A DNA stretch of 64,000 nucleotides from Pseudomonas sp. DY-1 (lineage in GTDB: Bacteria > Pseudomonadota > Gammaproteobacteria > Pseudomonadales > Pseudomonadaceae), in assembly GCF_003626975.1 (NCBI RefSeq), contig NZ_CP032616.1, positions 186,001-250,000 on the forward strand. The letters are read 5' to 3'. The notes beneath the pieces were generated by a model that was given only the letters and a program-made list of their open reading frames with translations, searched no databases and was not told the DNA's origin. A program made the position numbers and the translations under genes. Positions 44,764 to 53,513 of the stretch are shown in pieces; position 1 is the first letter of the stretch, and the number at the start of each line of letters is the position of its first letter.

Positions 44764-46095
44764 ATGAATATTGGTGTGTTCGGAGCGGGATATGTAGGCC
44801 TGGTCCAGGCGGCGGTACTGGCCAACGTGGGCCATAATGTGCTTTGCATCGAAAACGATGCGGTCAAACGGGCGATGCTCGAGCGCGGCGAGTTGCCGAT
44901 CTTTGAGCCGGGCCTAACGGGCATGGTGCTGACCAATGTCCAGGACGGTCGCCTGCGATTCTCCGGCTCCCTTGAGGAAGCGGTGCGCCATGCCCGGGTT
45001 CAGTTCATCGCCGTCGGCACACCCTCCGATGCCCATGGACATGCCGACCTCAGTCAGGTTTTCGAGGTGGCGAGCGGTATCGCCGGCGTCACCGGGACCG
45101 ACCAGGTGGTGATCAACAAGTCCACTGTGCCGGTAGGGACGGCCGACGAACTCCAGGCCCTGATGGATCAGGTGCTCGCCGAGCGTGGCCGATCCGACCT
45201 GCGGCTCGACGTTGTATCCAACCCCGAGTTCCTCAAGCAGGGCGCCGCAGTAAGCGACTGCCAGCGACCCGACCGGATCATCATCGGTGCCCGCGAACCA
45301 TCCAGCATCGAACTGCTCCAGGAGATCTACAGCCCGTTCAACCGCAATCGCGAAAAGATCATGGTCATGGATCGGCGCAGCGCCGAGCTGACCAAATATG
45401 CTGCCAACTGCTTCCTGGCCACCAAAATCTCCTTCATGAACGAGATGGCGGGGCTATCCGAACTTTTCGGTGCCGATATCGAAGCAGTACGTCGAGGCAT
45501 CGGTGCCGATCCAAGAATCGGCTATGACTTCATCTACCCTGGCTGCGGCTATGGTGGTGCCTGCTTCCCGAAGGATGTCAGCGCGCTGAAGGCGTCCGCG
45601 ACGCTGGCCGGTCACGAGCCGGCGATCCTGCAGGCGGTGGCGACCGTAAACGAGCGGCAGAAGCGCAAGATTGGCGAGAGCATCCACCGCTACTATGGCG
45701 GCGACCTGCGCGGTCGGGTCATTGCCCTGTGGGGGCTCGCCTTCAAGGCCAACACTGGGGACATGCGCGAAGCGCCCAGCCGAACGCTGCTGGAGCAGCT
45801 CTGGAAGGCGGGCGCGCGGGTTCGCGCCTACGATCCGGAGGCTATGCCGGAATGCCGTCGGCTCTATGGTGAGCGACGTGACCTCGAACTGGTGGACAGC
45901 AAGGAGGAGGCCCTGGAAGGGGCTGATGCGCTGGCCATCGTGACTGACTGGCAGAGCTTCAAGGCGCCGGATTTCGACCTGATCCGCGACACTCTCAAGG
46001 ACGCTCTGATCTTCGATGGGCGCAACCTCTACGATCCCCGCGTGATGCAACGCTACGGCCTGCGTTACCACTCTATCGGCCGTCTCCCGGCCTGA
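44764..46095 (+). CDS. UDP-glucose 6-dehydrogenase
   Basis: NAD-dependent oxidation of UDP-glucose to UDP-glucuronate. The 443 residues show the N-terminal NAD motif GAGYVGLVQAA at 7-17, FIAVGTPSDAHGHADLSQV near 82, KSTVPVGT near 120, SNPEFLKQGAAVSDCQRPDRI near 155 and the catalytic Cys near 267 in GCGYGGACFPKD. This set fits UDP-glucose dehydrogenase better than GDP-mannose dehydrogenase, though a specificity switch cannot be excluded. It opens the island after flgL and is separated from the rest by 128 bp with a hairpin, so it could serve another pathway. Confidence 0.88.
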   Translation: MNIGVFGAGYVGLVQAAVLANVGHNVLCIENDAVKRAMLERGELPIFEPGLTGMVLTNVQDGRLRFSGSLEEAVRHARVQFIAVGTPSDAHGHADLSQVFEVASGIAGVTGTDQVVINKSTVPVGTADELQALMDQVLAERGRSDLRLDVVSNPEFLKQGAAVSDCQRPDRIIIGAREPSSIELLQEIYSPFNRNREKIMVMDRRSAELTKYAANCFLATKISFMNEMAGLSELFGADIEAVRRGIGADPRIGYDFIYPGCGYGGACFPKDVSALKASATLAGHEPAILQAVATVNERQKRKIGESIHRYYGGDLRGRVIALWGLAFKANTGDMREAPSRTLLEQLWKAGARVRAYDPEAMPECRRLYGERRDLELVDSKEEALEGADALAIVTDWQSFKAPDFDLIRDTLKDALIFDGRNLYDPRVMQRYGLRYHSIGRLPA

Positions 46096-46115
46096 TTGCT
46101 CCCCGCTGGATACCC

Positions 46116-46141
46116 ACCCGGTCGATTGCCGTCGACCGGGT
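46116..46141 (+). terminator. Stem-loop between ugd and the CDP-sugar genes
   Basis: ACCCGGTCGA / TCGACCGGGT, a 10-bp perfect stem with a TTGCCG loop. No T run, so a partial terminator at most. A separate promoter for the following operon may lie in the next 80 bp, but I see no clear match. Confidence 0.55.
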
Positions 46142-46223
46142 ATGGCCTGCTTATTGCAGCGCCAGGGCATCAAACAACAGCCTGCCGACTAATTGACGGG
46201 TCGGTGTAGCAGGGGAAGCAGCG

Positions 46224-46997
46224 ATGAAAGCGGTGATTCTTGCCGGTGGCCTGGGCACTCGCATCAGTGAAGAGTCCCACCTGAAACCCAAACCGATGAT
46301 CGAAATCGGTGGCAAGCCAATCCTCTGGCACATCATGAAGATCTACTCCCACCATGGCATCCAGGATTTCGTCATCTGCCTGGGCTACAAGGGCTATGCC
46401 ATCAAGGATTTCTTCGCCAACTACTTCCTGCACACCTCCGACGTCACGTTCGACATGCGCAACAACCAGATGGAAGTTCACCAGAACTACAGCGAACCGT
46501 GGCGAGTGACGCTGGTGGATACGGGCGAAGACAGCATGACCGGCGGCCGCCTGCGCCGCGTGGGACGCTTCGTCGAAGGCGAGGAGGCATTCTGCTTTAC
46601 CTACGGCGATGGTGTGGCCGACCTGGACATTGGCGCGCTGGTCGCCTTCCACCGCAGGCACGGCAAGCAAGCCACTGTTACCGCCGTTCAACCGCCGGGG
46701 CGCTATGGCGCGTTGGACCTGAATGGGAATCGCGTCAACGGATTCGTTGAAAAGCCGCGCGGTGACGGTGGCTGGATCAATGGCGGTTTCTTTGTCCTGT
46801 CCCCTGAGGTACTGCCATACATCGCTGAAGATTCGACAGCCTGGGAGGCTGAGCCGCTGGAGCGGCTGGCAGCCGAAGGCCAGTTGCAGGCCTATCAGCA
46901 CCAGGGTTTCTGGCACGCGATGGACACGCTGCGAGACAAGAACCATCTGGAGCAGCTTTGGCAGACCGGGGAGGCGCCGTGGAAACTGTGGCACTGA
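46224..46997 (+). CDS. rfbF: Glucose-1-phosphate cytidylyltransferase
   Basis: Makes CDP-glucose from CTP and glucose 1-phosphate. 257 residues, family length. The nucleotide-binding signature [45 protein letters not shown] covers the N-terminus, and [29 protein letters not shown] [12 protein letters not shown] (near 115) and [18 protein letters not shown] (near 175) follow. It overlaps the next gene by 19 nt; the two enzymes catalyse consecutive steps. The CDP route, rather than dTDP or UDP, is set by this enzyme. Confidence 0.95.
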   Translation: MKAVILAGGLGTRISEESHLKPKPMIEIGGKPILWHIMKIYSHHGIQDFVICLGYKGYAIKDFFANYFLHTSDVTFDMRNNQMEVHQNYSEPWRVTLVDTGEDSMTGGRLRRVGRFVEGEEAFCFTYGDGVADLDIGALVAFHRRHGKQATVTAVQPPGRYGALDLNGNRVNGFVEKPRGDGGWINGGFFVLSPEVLPYIAEDSTAWEAEPLERLAAEGQLQAYQHQGFWHAMDTLRDKNHLEQLWQTGEAPWKLWH

Positions 46998-48061
46998 ACC
47001 CTGAGTTCTGGCGGGGCAGGCGCGTCCTGCTGACCGGTCATACCGGGTTCAAGGGGGGGTGGCTGGCTCTCTGGCTGAAGCAGTGGGGGGCCGAGGTAAC
47101 CGGGTTCGCACTGCCGGCCGTAGCGGGCCACAGTCTCTTTGAACTGGCGCGGGTTGTGGAAGGGCTCGACAGCCGAATTGGCGATCTGCGTGACTTGCCG
47201 GCGCTGCAGCGGGTGGTCGAGGAGTGCAGGCCCGAGGTCGTGTTGCATCTCGCCGCACAACCTCTGGTGCGTGAAGGCTATCGGGACCCCCTCGGCACCT
47301 ACGGCAGCAACGTCATGGGAACTCTGCACCTGCTGGAAGCGATCCGCCGTGTCGGAGGCGTGCGTGCGTGCGTGGTGGTGACCACCGACAAGGTCTACGC
47401 CAACAACGAATGGCCCTGGCCGTATCGCGAGAACGAGCCCCTGGGCGGCCATGATCCCTACAGCAGCAGCAAGGCGTGCTGCGAGCTGCTGGTGCAATCC
47501 TTCGCCGCATCATACTTCCCGTCGTCGCAATACGCCGTCCATGGGCTTGCGGTGGCCACCGCACGGGCCGGCAATGTGCTCGGCGGCGGTGATTTTGCGC
47601 CCGACCGGCTGGTGCCGGATGTCCTCGCTGCCTGGTCACGTGGCGAGCAGGTCACCCTGCGCTACCCGCAGGCAGTGCGCCCCTGGCAACACGCGCTCGA
47701 GCCCTTGGCCGGCTACCTGCAATTGGCACAGGGCCTCCATGAGCAGGGATTCGCGCTGTCGGGCGCCTGGAATTTCGGGCCCGGTGAGGGCGACTGCTGC
47801 ACGGTGGGCGAGCTGGTCGAGCGGCTGGCAACGCTGTGGCCGGAGGCGCCTGGAGTGGTGGTCGAAGCGGCCCAGTTGCACGAAGCCGGATTGCTTCGGC
47901 TGGATAGCAGCCGAGCGCGACAGCAGCTTGGCTGGCGGCCCCGATGGTCGCTGCAGCAATGCCTGGAGCAGACCCTCGACTGGCATCGCCACTGGCGCGA
48001 CCGTGCCGATATGCGCGCGGTGTGCCTCGCGCAATTGGACGACTATTGGAGGTGCGCGTGA
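46979..48061 (+). CDS. rfbG: CDP-glucose 4,6-dehydratase
   Basis: SDR-family enzyme turning CDP-glucose into CDP-4-keto-6-deoxyglucose. 360 residues: [28 protein letters not shown] with the NAD-binding GxxGxx[17 protein letters not shown], the TTDKVYAN segment, and the catalytic [14 protein letters not shown] (YxxxK). GTG at 46979 is chosen for its GGGGAGG Shine-Dalgarno. An extended TTG frame from 46958 lacks support. It overlaps rfbF by 19 nt and the epimerase gene by 4 nt. Confidence 0.94.
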   Translation: METVALNPEFWRGRRVLLTGHTGFKGGWLALWLKQWGAEVTGFALPAVAGHSLFELARVVEGLDSRIGDLRDLPALQRVVEECRPEVVLHLAAQPLVREGYRDPLGTYGSNVMGTLHLLEAIRRVGGVRACVVVTTDKVYANNEWPWPYRENEPLGGHDPYSSSKACCELLVQSFAASYFPSSQYAVHGLAVATARAGNVLGGGDFAPDRLVPDVLAAWSRGEQVTLRYPQAVRPWQHALEPLAGYLQLAQGLHEQGFALSGAWNFGPGEGDCCTVGELVERLATLWPEAPGVVVEAAQLHEAGLLRLDSSRARQQLGWRPRWSLQQCLEQTLDWHRHWRDRADMRAVCLAQLDDYWRCA

Positions 48062-48618
48062 GTGAGCTTCAGTTGTGCGCCTTGCCCCTCGACGGCCTGC
48101 AATTGCTCAGGCATCGCACCCACCAGGATGCGCGTGGCCGGTTTTCGCGTCTGTTTTGCGAGGGCAGCCTGGAGCTGGCTGCCCTCCCGTTCCATATCCG
48201 CCAGATCAACCTCTCCGTTACCCGGGAATCAGGGTCAGTACGCGGGTTGCATTTCCAATACCCGCCCCACGCGGAGCACAAGCTGATCACCTGCCTGCGT
48301 GGCCGCATCTGGGATGTGGCGGTGGATTTGCGGCGCGGCTCGCCGACCTTTCTGCGCTGGCATGCCGAGTGGCTGGAGGAAGGCGATGGCCAGAGCCTGC
48401 TGATTCCTCCGGGATTCGCCCATGGCTTCCAGGCGGCCAGCGATTGCGCCGAACTCCTGTACCTGCACAGTGCCGACTACAACCCTGCCCATGAGGGCGG
48501 CCTGTCGGTCAACGATCCGCGGCTGGCCATTGACTGGCCGATGCCGGTGCGTAACCTTTCTGCCCGCGACGCGGGCCATCCCTGGCTTGAGGACAGTTTC
48601 CAAGGAGTCGAGACATGA
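48058..48618 (+). CDS. RmlC-like sugar 3,5-epimerase
   Basis: Cupin-fold epimerase acting on nucleotide-4-keto-6-deoxysugars, 186 residues. Family features are LLRHRTHQDARGRFSRLF near the N-terminus, INLSVTRESGSVRGLHFQYPPHAEHKLITCLRG with the catalytic His (LHFQ) near 65, IWDVAVDLRRGSPTFLRWHAEWL and LLIPPGFAHGFQAAS near 120. It starts with GTG at 48058 behind GGAGG, overlapping rfbG by 4 nt. Because no dTDP-sugar genes are present it presumably works on the CDP-4-keto sugar, epimerising at C3, C5 or both. The name RmlC is for fold only. Confidence 0.85.
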   Translation: MSELQLCALPLDGLQLLRHRTHQDARGRFSRLFCEGSLELAALPFHIRQINLSVTRESGSVRGLHFQYPPHAEHKLITCLRGRIWDVAVDLRRGSPTFLRWHAEWLEEGDGQSLLIPPGFAHGFQAASDCAELLYLHSADYNPAHEGGLSVNDPRLAIDWPMPVRNLSARDAGHPWLEDSFQGVET

Positions 48619-49838
48619 AGTGTCGTGGCTGTAGCGCCCCTGTGCACCTGCCGCTGATCGACCTTGGCACTGCGCCGCCATCGAACGCCTATCTGCGAAG
48701 CGAACAACTCGACCAGGCCGAACAGTGGGTGCCCCTGAGGGTCTGGGTCTGCGAGTCCTGCTGGCTGGTCCAGACCGAGGACTATCGCGCCGCTGACAGT
48801 CTCTTCGATGCCGACTACGCCTACTTCAGTTCCTTCAGCAGCAGTTGGCTCGAGCATGCCCGCCGCTATGTGCAGGAAATGATCGAACGCTTTTCCCTGG
48901 GCCGGGACAGCCGGGTGGTGGAAGTAGCTGCCAACGACGGCTACCTGCTCCAGTATGTGGCCGGGGCCGGTATTTCCTGCCTGGGTATCGAACCTACCAC
49001 CAGTACGGCTCGGGCGGCCCGTGACAAGGGCCTGGACATCCGCGAGGTCTTCTTCGGCGAGGCGCAGGCGCAGGCCCTCGTGGCGGAGGGCTGGAGTGCT
49101 GACCTCATGGTGGCCAACAATGTCCTGGCTCATGTGCCGGACATCAACGACTTCCTCCGGGGCTTTGCCGTTCTGCTCAATGCTGACGGTGTGGCGACGT
49201 TCGAGTTTCCCCACCTGGCGAGCCTGTTGTCCGGATGCCAGTTCGACACGCTCTACCACGAACACTATTCCTACCTCTCGCTGACCGCAGTCGAGGCCAT
49301 GTGCGAGCGCAACGGCCTAAAGGTTTTCGATGTGCAGCAGTTGCCCACCCACGGCGGCTCGCTGCGGCTCTTCGTCCAGCGTGCAAGCGGCGGCCGGGCT
49401 CGCACGGGCGCGGTCGAGGCGCTGCTGGCCTGCGAAAGCGAAGCGGGTGTGCGGAGCGCCGCTTACTACTCCGGCCTGGCGCCGGCCGCGCTTCGCATCA
49501 AGTACGAGCTGCTGCGCTTCCTGCTCGAGGCACGGGCGCAGGGTAAGCGGGTCGCAGCCTACGGTGCCGCGGCCAAGGGCAATACGCTGCTGAATTACGC
49601 CGGCGTGCGGGAAGACCTGCTGGAGTGGGTCGCCGACCTCAATCCTCACAAACAGGGCAAGTTTCTGCCGGGCAGTCGAATTCCGATTGTCTCGCCCGCC
49701 CGTATAGACGAAGAGCGTCCGGACTATCTGCTGGTGCTGCCGTGGAACCTGCTGACGGAAGTGCGGCAGCAATATGCCCGGATCGCGGAGTGGGGCGGGC
49801 GATTCGTTGTGGCCATACCGGAGTTGCAGGTGCTATGA
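48615..49838 (+). CDS. Tripartite SAM-dependent (C-)methyltransferase, first copy
   Basis: 407 residues in the three-part layout of the nucleotide-sugar C-methyltransferases such as TylC3. An N-terminal zinc ribbon has CRGC at 3-6 and CESC near 52-55. The central SAM domain has VVEVAANDGYLLQYV near 98 and the catalytic-region HEHYSYLSL near 220. The C-terminal Rossmann domain has VAAYGAAAKGNTLLNYAGV near 315. This subfamily methylates C3 of 4-keto-6-deoxyhexoses, so a branched sugar is likely. Overlaps both neighbours by 4 nt (ATGA). C- rather than O-methylation is from family; the target carbon is inferred. Confidence 0.82.
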   Translation: MKCRGCSAPVHLPLIDLGTAPPSNAYLRSEQLDQAEQWVPLRVWVCESCWLVQTEDYRAADSLFDADYAYFSSFSSSWLEHARRYVQEMIERFSLGRDSRVVEVAANDGYLLQYVAGAGISCLGIEPTTSTARAARDKGLDIREVFFGEAQAQALVAEGWSADLMVANNVLAHVPDINDFLRGFAVLLNADGVATFEFPHLASLLSGCQFDTLYHEHYSYLSLTAVEAMCERNGLKVFDVQQLPTHGGSLRLFVQRASGGRARTGAVEALLACESEAGVRSAAYYSGLAPAALRIKYELLRFLLEARAQGKRVAAYGAAAKGNTLLNYAGVREDLLEWVADLNPHKQGKFLPGSRIPIVSPARIDEERPDYLLVLPWNLLTEVRQQYARIAEWGGRFVVAIPELQVL

Positions 49839-50980
49839 GCAAGGTCCATTACACCAAGCCCAGTATTGGCGAGTTGGAGCTCGAGTACGTCACCGATGCC
49901 GTACGCAATGGCTGGGGTGAGCATTGCTACGACTACATCCATCGCTTCCAGGGCGAGTTCGCCCGTTACCTCGGCGTGTCCCATGCGGTTGCCACGTCCA
50001 GTTGCACCGGCGCCCTCCATCTGGGGCTGAGAGCGCTGGATATCGGTCCGGGAGACGAGGTGATCCTGGCCGACATCAACTGGATCGCGTCGGCTGCCCC
50101 GGTGTTCTACGTCGGAGCCCAACCGGTGCTGGTGGACGTGCTGGAGGACAGCTGGTGCCTGGACCCCGAGCAGGTTCGCCACGCCATCACACCGAGGACC
50201 CGCGCAATCATCGCGGTCCATTTGTACGGCAACCTGGCGGCGATGCGGGAACTGCAGGAAATAGCAGACGAGCACGGCCTGGCGCTGATCGAGGACGCCG
50301 CCGAGGCGCTCGGGTCTGAGATAGACGGCCGCAAGGCTGGCAGCCTGTCGACCTTCTCGGTGTTCTCTTTCCATGGCACCAAGGTCATGACCACCGGAGA
50401 GGGAGGCATGCTTGCCAGCAGCGATGCCGAACTGGTTCGCCGTGTAGAGCAGCTCAACAATCATGGCCGGGCTGCTGGCGACATGCGCCAGTTCTGGCCA
50501 TCGGAGCTCGGGCATAAGTACAAGATGTCCAACCTGCAGGCTGCGCTCGGTTGCGCTCAACTCGAGCGGATCGACGACCTGGTAGCACGTAAGCGCGAGA
50601 TCTTCGCGTACTACGCGCAGCGCCTGCTCGCGGCATTGCCAGGTGCACGGATGAATCCCGAACCGACAGGCTGCCTGAACAGCTACTGGATGCCGACGCT
50701 GGTGTTGCCGGTCGAGTTTTCCACGCGAAGAGCCGACGTACTCGAATCGCTGCGCCTGTCAGGCATCGATGCGCGAATTTTTTTCCAACCGCTGGGCGAT
50801 ACGCCGGTTTTCAACGGGGTTGCCTGTGGGCCGACCCCGATTGCTCATGATCTGGCACAGCGCGCCTTCAATCTGCCGAGCTACCACGATATGAGCCATT
50901 CGGATCAGGATCGGGTAGTGGATGCGATTCTCTTCGGCCTGGATAGGCGGGCCTCCGCCCCGGCGGGAGAACCGTCGTGA
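49835..50980 (+). CDS. DegT/DnrJ/EryC1-type sugar aminotransferase
   Basis: PLP-dependent aminotransferase for nucleotide-4-keto sugars, 381 residues. ATSSCTGALHLGLRALDIGPGDEVILADINWIASA is near 52-86, LYGNLAAM and LIEDAAEALGSEI follow, and the PLP lysine is Lys183 in FHGTKVMTTGEGG. The presence of this Lys means it is an aminotransferase, not an RfbH-type 3-dehydrase, which has His at that place. NYKMSNLQAALG-like HKYKMSNLQAALGCAQL is near 227. It probably makes a 4-amino-4,6-dideoxyhexose, like VioA in the P. syringae flagellin pathway. Starts at ATG 49835, overlapping by 4 nt. Confidence 0.88.
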   Translation: MSKVHYTKPSIGELELEYVTDAVRNGWGEHCYDYIHRFQGEFARYLGVSHAVATSSCTGALHLGLRALDIGPGDEVILADINWIASAAPVFYVGAQPVLVDVLEDSWCLDPEQVRHAITPRTRAIIAVHLYGNLAAMRELQEIADEHGLALIEDAAEALGSEIDGRKAGSLSTFSVFSFHGTKVMTTGEGGMLASSDAELVRRVEQLNNHGRAAGDMRQFWPSELGHKYKMSNLQAALGCAQLERIDDLVARKREIFAYYAQRLLAALPGARMNPEPTGCLNSYWMPTLVLPVEFSTRRADVLESLRLSGIDARIFFQPLGDTPVFNGVACGPTPIAHDLAQRAFNLPSYHDMSHSDQDRVVDAILFGLDRRASAPAGEPS

Positions 50981-51831
50981 ACAGCCCACTGCTAAGCCCT
51001 GCGCAGTGCGAAGCCTTCCAGCGGGACGGTCTGCTGATCGTGCCCGGTTTCTACGACCTGGAGCGGGACATCCTGCCGATCCAGCGCGGCATCTACGACA
51101 TCATCGGCCTGGTTATCGACAAGTACCGCCTGCCGATTTCGCGTCTGCCTTTCAGCGCTGAAACCTTCGATAGCGGCTACCAGGCGCTGATCGCTGCCAA
51201 TCGTGCCTATGGCGGCGAAGTCTATGACGCGGTCAAGCAGATCCCGGCGTTCGTACGCCTGGTGGCTCATCCGCTGCATGATTGTCTGTTCCGCGAGCTG
51301 CGGGGGGAGCAGGCGTTGCCAGGCGTCGCCGCCGGTGGCTACGGCATCCGTATCGACAATCCCGGCGAAGAGCGCTTCCGGGCCAACTGGCATCAGGAGT
51401 ATCCCGCGCAACTGCGCAGCCTGGATGGCCTGGTGTACTGGAGTCCGCTGTTGGAGGTTAGCGAGGCGTTGGGCCCCGTTCAGTTCTGCCTCGCCTCGCA
51501 CCGCGATGGTCTCGTTCCGGTCCACGCCAGCGGCTCGGGTGGCAAGACGCAGGCCTACGCGCTGACTCTTCAGGATGAGCAGGCGCGCATTGCGCGCTAC
51601 GCACAGGTGGCGCCCCTGACCGAGCCGGGTGACCTGGTGATAGTGGACTTTCTCTTGCTGCACGCCTCCGGCTTCAACCGTGCGCAGCGTTCGCGCTGGT
51701 CGATGCAGCTCCGTTACTTCAATTTCAACGAACCCACTGGCCGCGCTCATGGCTGGAAGGGTTCCTTTGCGGCCGGCGTGGATTTTCGCAGTATCCACCC
51801 CGAGCTATGCGCTGATAGGGAGGCCGAATGA
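50977..51831 (+). CDS. Phytanoyl-CoA dioxygenase (PhyH) family protein
   Basis: Fe(II)/2-oxoglutarate-dependent oxygenase fold, 284 residues. The metal site reads His139-x-Glu141 (NWHQEYP), with distal His229 (LLLHASGFNRAQRSRWSMQLRYF). Most PhyH members have HxD; Glu can still complete the facial triad. The 2-oxoglutarate-binding Arg would be in SRWSMQLR. The start is GTG, overlapping the aminotransferase stop by 4 nt. In this setting it may hydroxylate the sugar or its N-acyl chain; substrate not known. Confidence 0.78.
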   Translation: MNSPLLSPAQCEAFQRDGLLIVPGFYDLERDILPIQRGIYDIIGLVIDKYRLPISRLPFSAETFDSGYQALIAANRAYGGEVYDAVKQIPAFVRLVAHPLHDCLFRELRGEQALPGVAAGGYGIRIDNPGEERFRANWHQEYPAQLRSLDGLVYWSPLLEVSEALGPVQFCLASHRDGLVPVHASGSGGKTQAYALTLQDEQARIARYAQVAPLTEPGDLVIVDFLLLHASGFNRAQRSRWSMQLRYFNFNEPTGRAHGWKGSFAAGVDFRSIHPELCADREAE

Positions 51832-52991
51832 CCCGGACCTTGTGTCAGGTATGCGCTGGCGCTGACCTGAAGATGCTCTACGAAATGCGCTCCGGACTGG
51901 CGCTGACCTCATTGGGCAAGATGTATCCGGCTGCCACCCGCGTATGGGCCTGCCAGGCTTGTGCTCACTTGCAGACCGACGAAATGGACCAGGTCGATCA
52001 CTACTACGCCGAGCAATACAACATTCTTTCCGATAGCGAGGAAGAGGATCAGATCTACGAAGTGCGCGAGGGACGGCCGCTGTATCGCACAGAGCACCAG
52101 CTCGCGGTATTGCTGGAAAAGGTCCCGCTGAAGTCCGACGCGCGGCTGCTCGACTACGGCTGCGCCAAGAGTTCGAGCATGCAGGCGCTGCTCAAACGGC
52201 GTGCCGACCTGCAGGTGCACCTGTTCGATGTCAGCGACGCGTATCAGCGATTCTGGGCCCGATTTCTTCCGGAGCAGCGCTGGGCGACGTTCGAGCCGAA
52301 GGCGGAATGGAAGGACAGTTTCGACCTTGTGACCTCGTTCTTCGCCCTGGAGCACATCGTCCAGCCGCTTCAGGCCCTGCAGCGTATTCGCGCCCTGGTT
52401 CGGCCGGGTGGTTACTTCTACTGCGTAGTCCCCAATGTGGCGACCAACATCGCCGACTTCATCGTGGTCGACCATGTCAACCATTTCACTGAAAGCTCGC
52501 TGGCGTGCCTGCTGCAGCGTGCCGGCTTCGAGGTCGACTCCATCGATGCCGGCGTGCACCGTGGCGCATTCGTGGTGCTTGCACGCCGGCCTCTGGGCGC
52601 CCTGGCCGAACCGGTAGCGGATACGCTCGAAGTAGCGCGCCAGCTGGTGTCGCTGGAAAGTATGGCCGCGTTCTGGCAGGAGGCGGCCGACAAGGTCGTG
52701 TCCTACATGGACGATTTGCCGGAAGACGCCCGTTGTGCCGTGTACGGCGCTGGTTTCTACGGTTCCTTCATCACGGCCTGCCTCGGCGGGGCCGGACGCA
52801 TCCGTTGCTTCGTCGACCAGAACCCCTTCCTACAGGGGCGACGGTTGTTCGACAGGCCAATCGTGGCCCCGGCGGAGCTGGACGAAGACGTCGACACCCT
52901 GCTGGTGGGCCTCAATCCGGCCCATGCCCGGCAGATCATTGCCGACATCCCTGCGTTGCAGGGACGGTCGTTGCGCCAGTTCTACCTCTGA
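51828..52991 (+). CDS. Tripartite SAM-dependent methyltransferase, second copy
   Basis: 387 residues with the same three-part outline as the gene at 48615 but diverged in sequence. The N-terminal zinc ribbon has CQVC at 6-9 and CQAC near 43-46. The SAM domain has LLDYGCAKSSSMQALL near 107 and ALEHIVQPLQALQRIRALVRPGGYF. The C-terminal Rossmann part has CAVYGAGFYGSFITACL near 304 and ends ALQGRSLRQFYL. Probably a second sugar C- or O-methyltransferase or one acting on the acyl group. Overlaps the dioxygenase gene by 4 nt. Confidence 0.78.
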   Translation: MTRTLCQVCAGADLKMLYEMRSGLALTSLGKMYPAATRVWACQACAHLQTDEMDQVDHYYAEQYNILSDSEEEDQIYEVREGRPLYRTEHQLAVLLEKVPLKSDARLLDYGCAKSSSMQALLKRRADLQVHLFDVSDAYQRFWARFLPEQRWATFEPKAEWKDSFDLVTSFFALEHIVQPLQALQRIRALVRPGGYFYCVVPNVATNIADFIVVDHVNHFTESSLACLLQRAGFEVDSIDAGVHRGAFVVLARRPLGALAEPVADTLEVARQLVSLESMAAFWQEAADKVVSYMDDLPEDARCAVYGAGFYGSFITACLGGAGRIRCFVDQNPFLQGRRLFDRPIVAPAELDEDVDTLLVGLNPAHARQIIADIPALQGRSLRQFYL

Positions 52992-53000
52992 GGTCCGGCC

Positions 53001-53513
53001 ATGCTTGAAGGACAGACAATCGAGTTGCGGGCCTGGCGGGATGACGATCTGCCAACCCTGGTCGCACTGCGCAATGACTTGGCACTGCAGAACCTGCTGA
53101 TGGCCCAGGCGCGCCCGAACTCGGTAGAGAAGGTGCGTCGCTGGCTGGTCGACAAAAGTGGCAGCGAAGATGTGCTGTTCTTCGTGATCGGCGACCGGGA
53201 CAGCGGAAGTTGCCTGGGCTATCTGCAGCTGTACAACCAGCGCCCGCTCCACGGGACGGCCGAGCTTGGCATCTGCCTGGCCCCGGCTGCACAGCGGCGG
53301 GGTGTGGGGCGGGAAGCCCTGGCTCTGCTCGAGGACTACGCCCAGCGGGTGTTCGCTATCCGCAAGATCCTGCTCCATGTGCTGGCGGACAACCCGGCGG
53401 CCGGCTTTTACCCGCGCGTGGGCTACCGTGAGGTGGGTTGCCTGCAGGCCCATGCTCGCATCGATGGGAGTTACCGCGACGTGCTCGTCATGGAGAGGCT
53501 GCTCGTGCCATGA
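53001..53513 (+). CDS. GNAT N-acetyltransferase
   Basis: 170-residue acetyltransferase of the RimJ/RimL-like GNAT group. It begins ELRAWRDDDLPTLVALRNDL and has the acetyl-CoA loop LAPAAQRRGVGREALALLEDYA near 95-115 (Q/RxxGxG/A form). KILLHVLADNPAAGFYPRVGYREVG closes the fold. Placed 9 nt after the second methyltransferase and overlapping wbqC by 4 nt, it is the natural candidate to acylate the 4-amino sugar, in the place VioB or WbtE-like enzymes have in other islands. Confidence 0.83.
   Translation: MLEGQTIELRAWRDDDLPTLVALRNDLALQNLLMAQARPNSVEKVRRWLVDKSGSEDVLFFVIGDRDSGSCLGYLQLYNQRPLHGTAELGICLAPAAQRRGVGREALALLEDYAQRVFAIRKILLHVLADNPAAGFYPRVGYREVGCLQAHARIDGSYRDVLVMERLLVP

Noticed and set aside
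49835..50980. RfbH-type CDP-4-keto-6-deoxyglucose 3-dehydrase
   Set aside because: It keeps the PLP lysine (Lys183), whereas RfbH has His at this position; it is therefore an aminotransferase.
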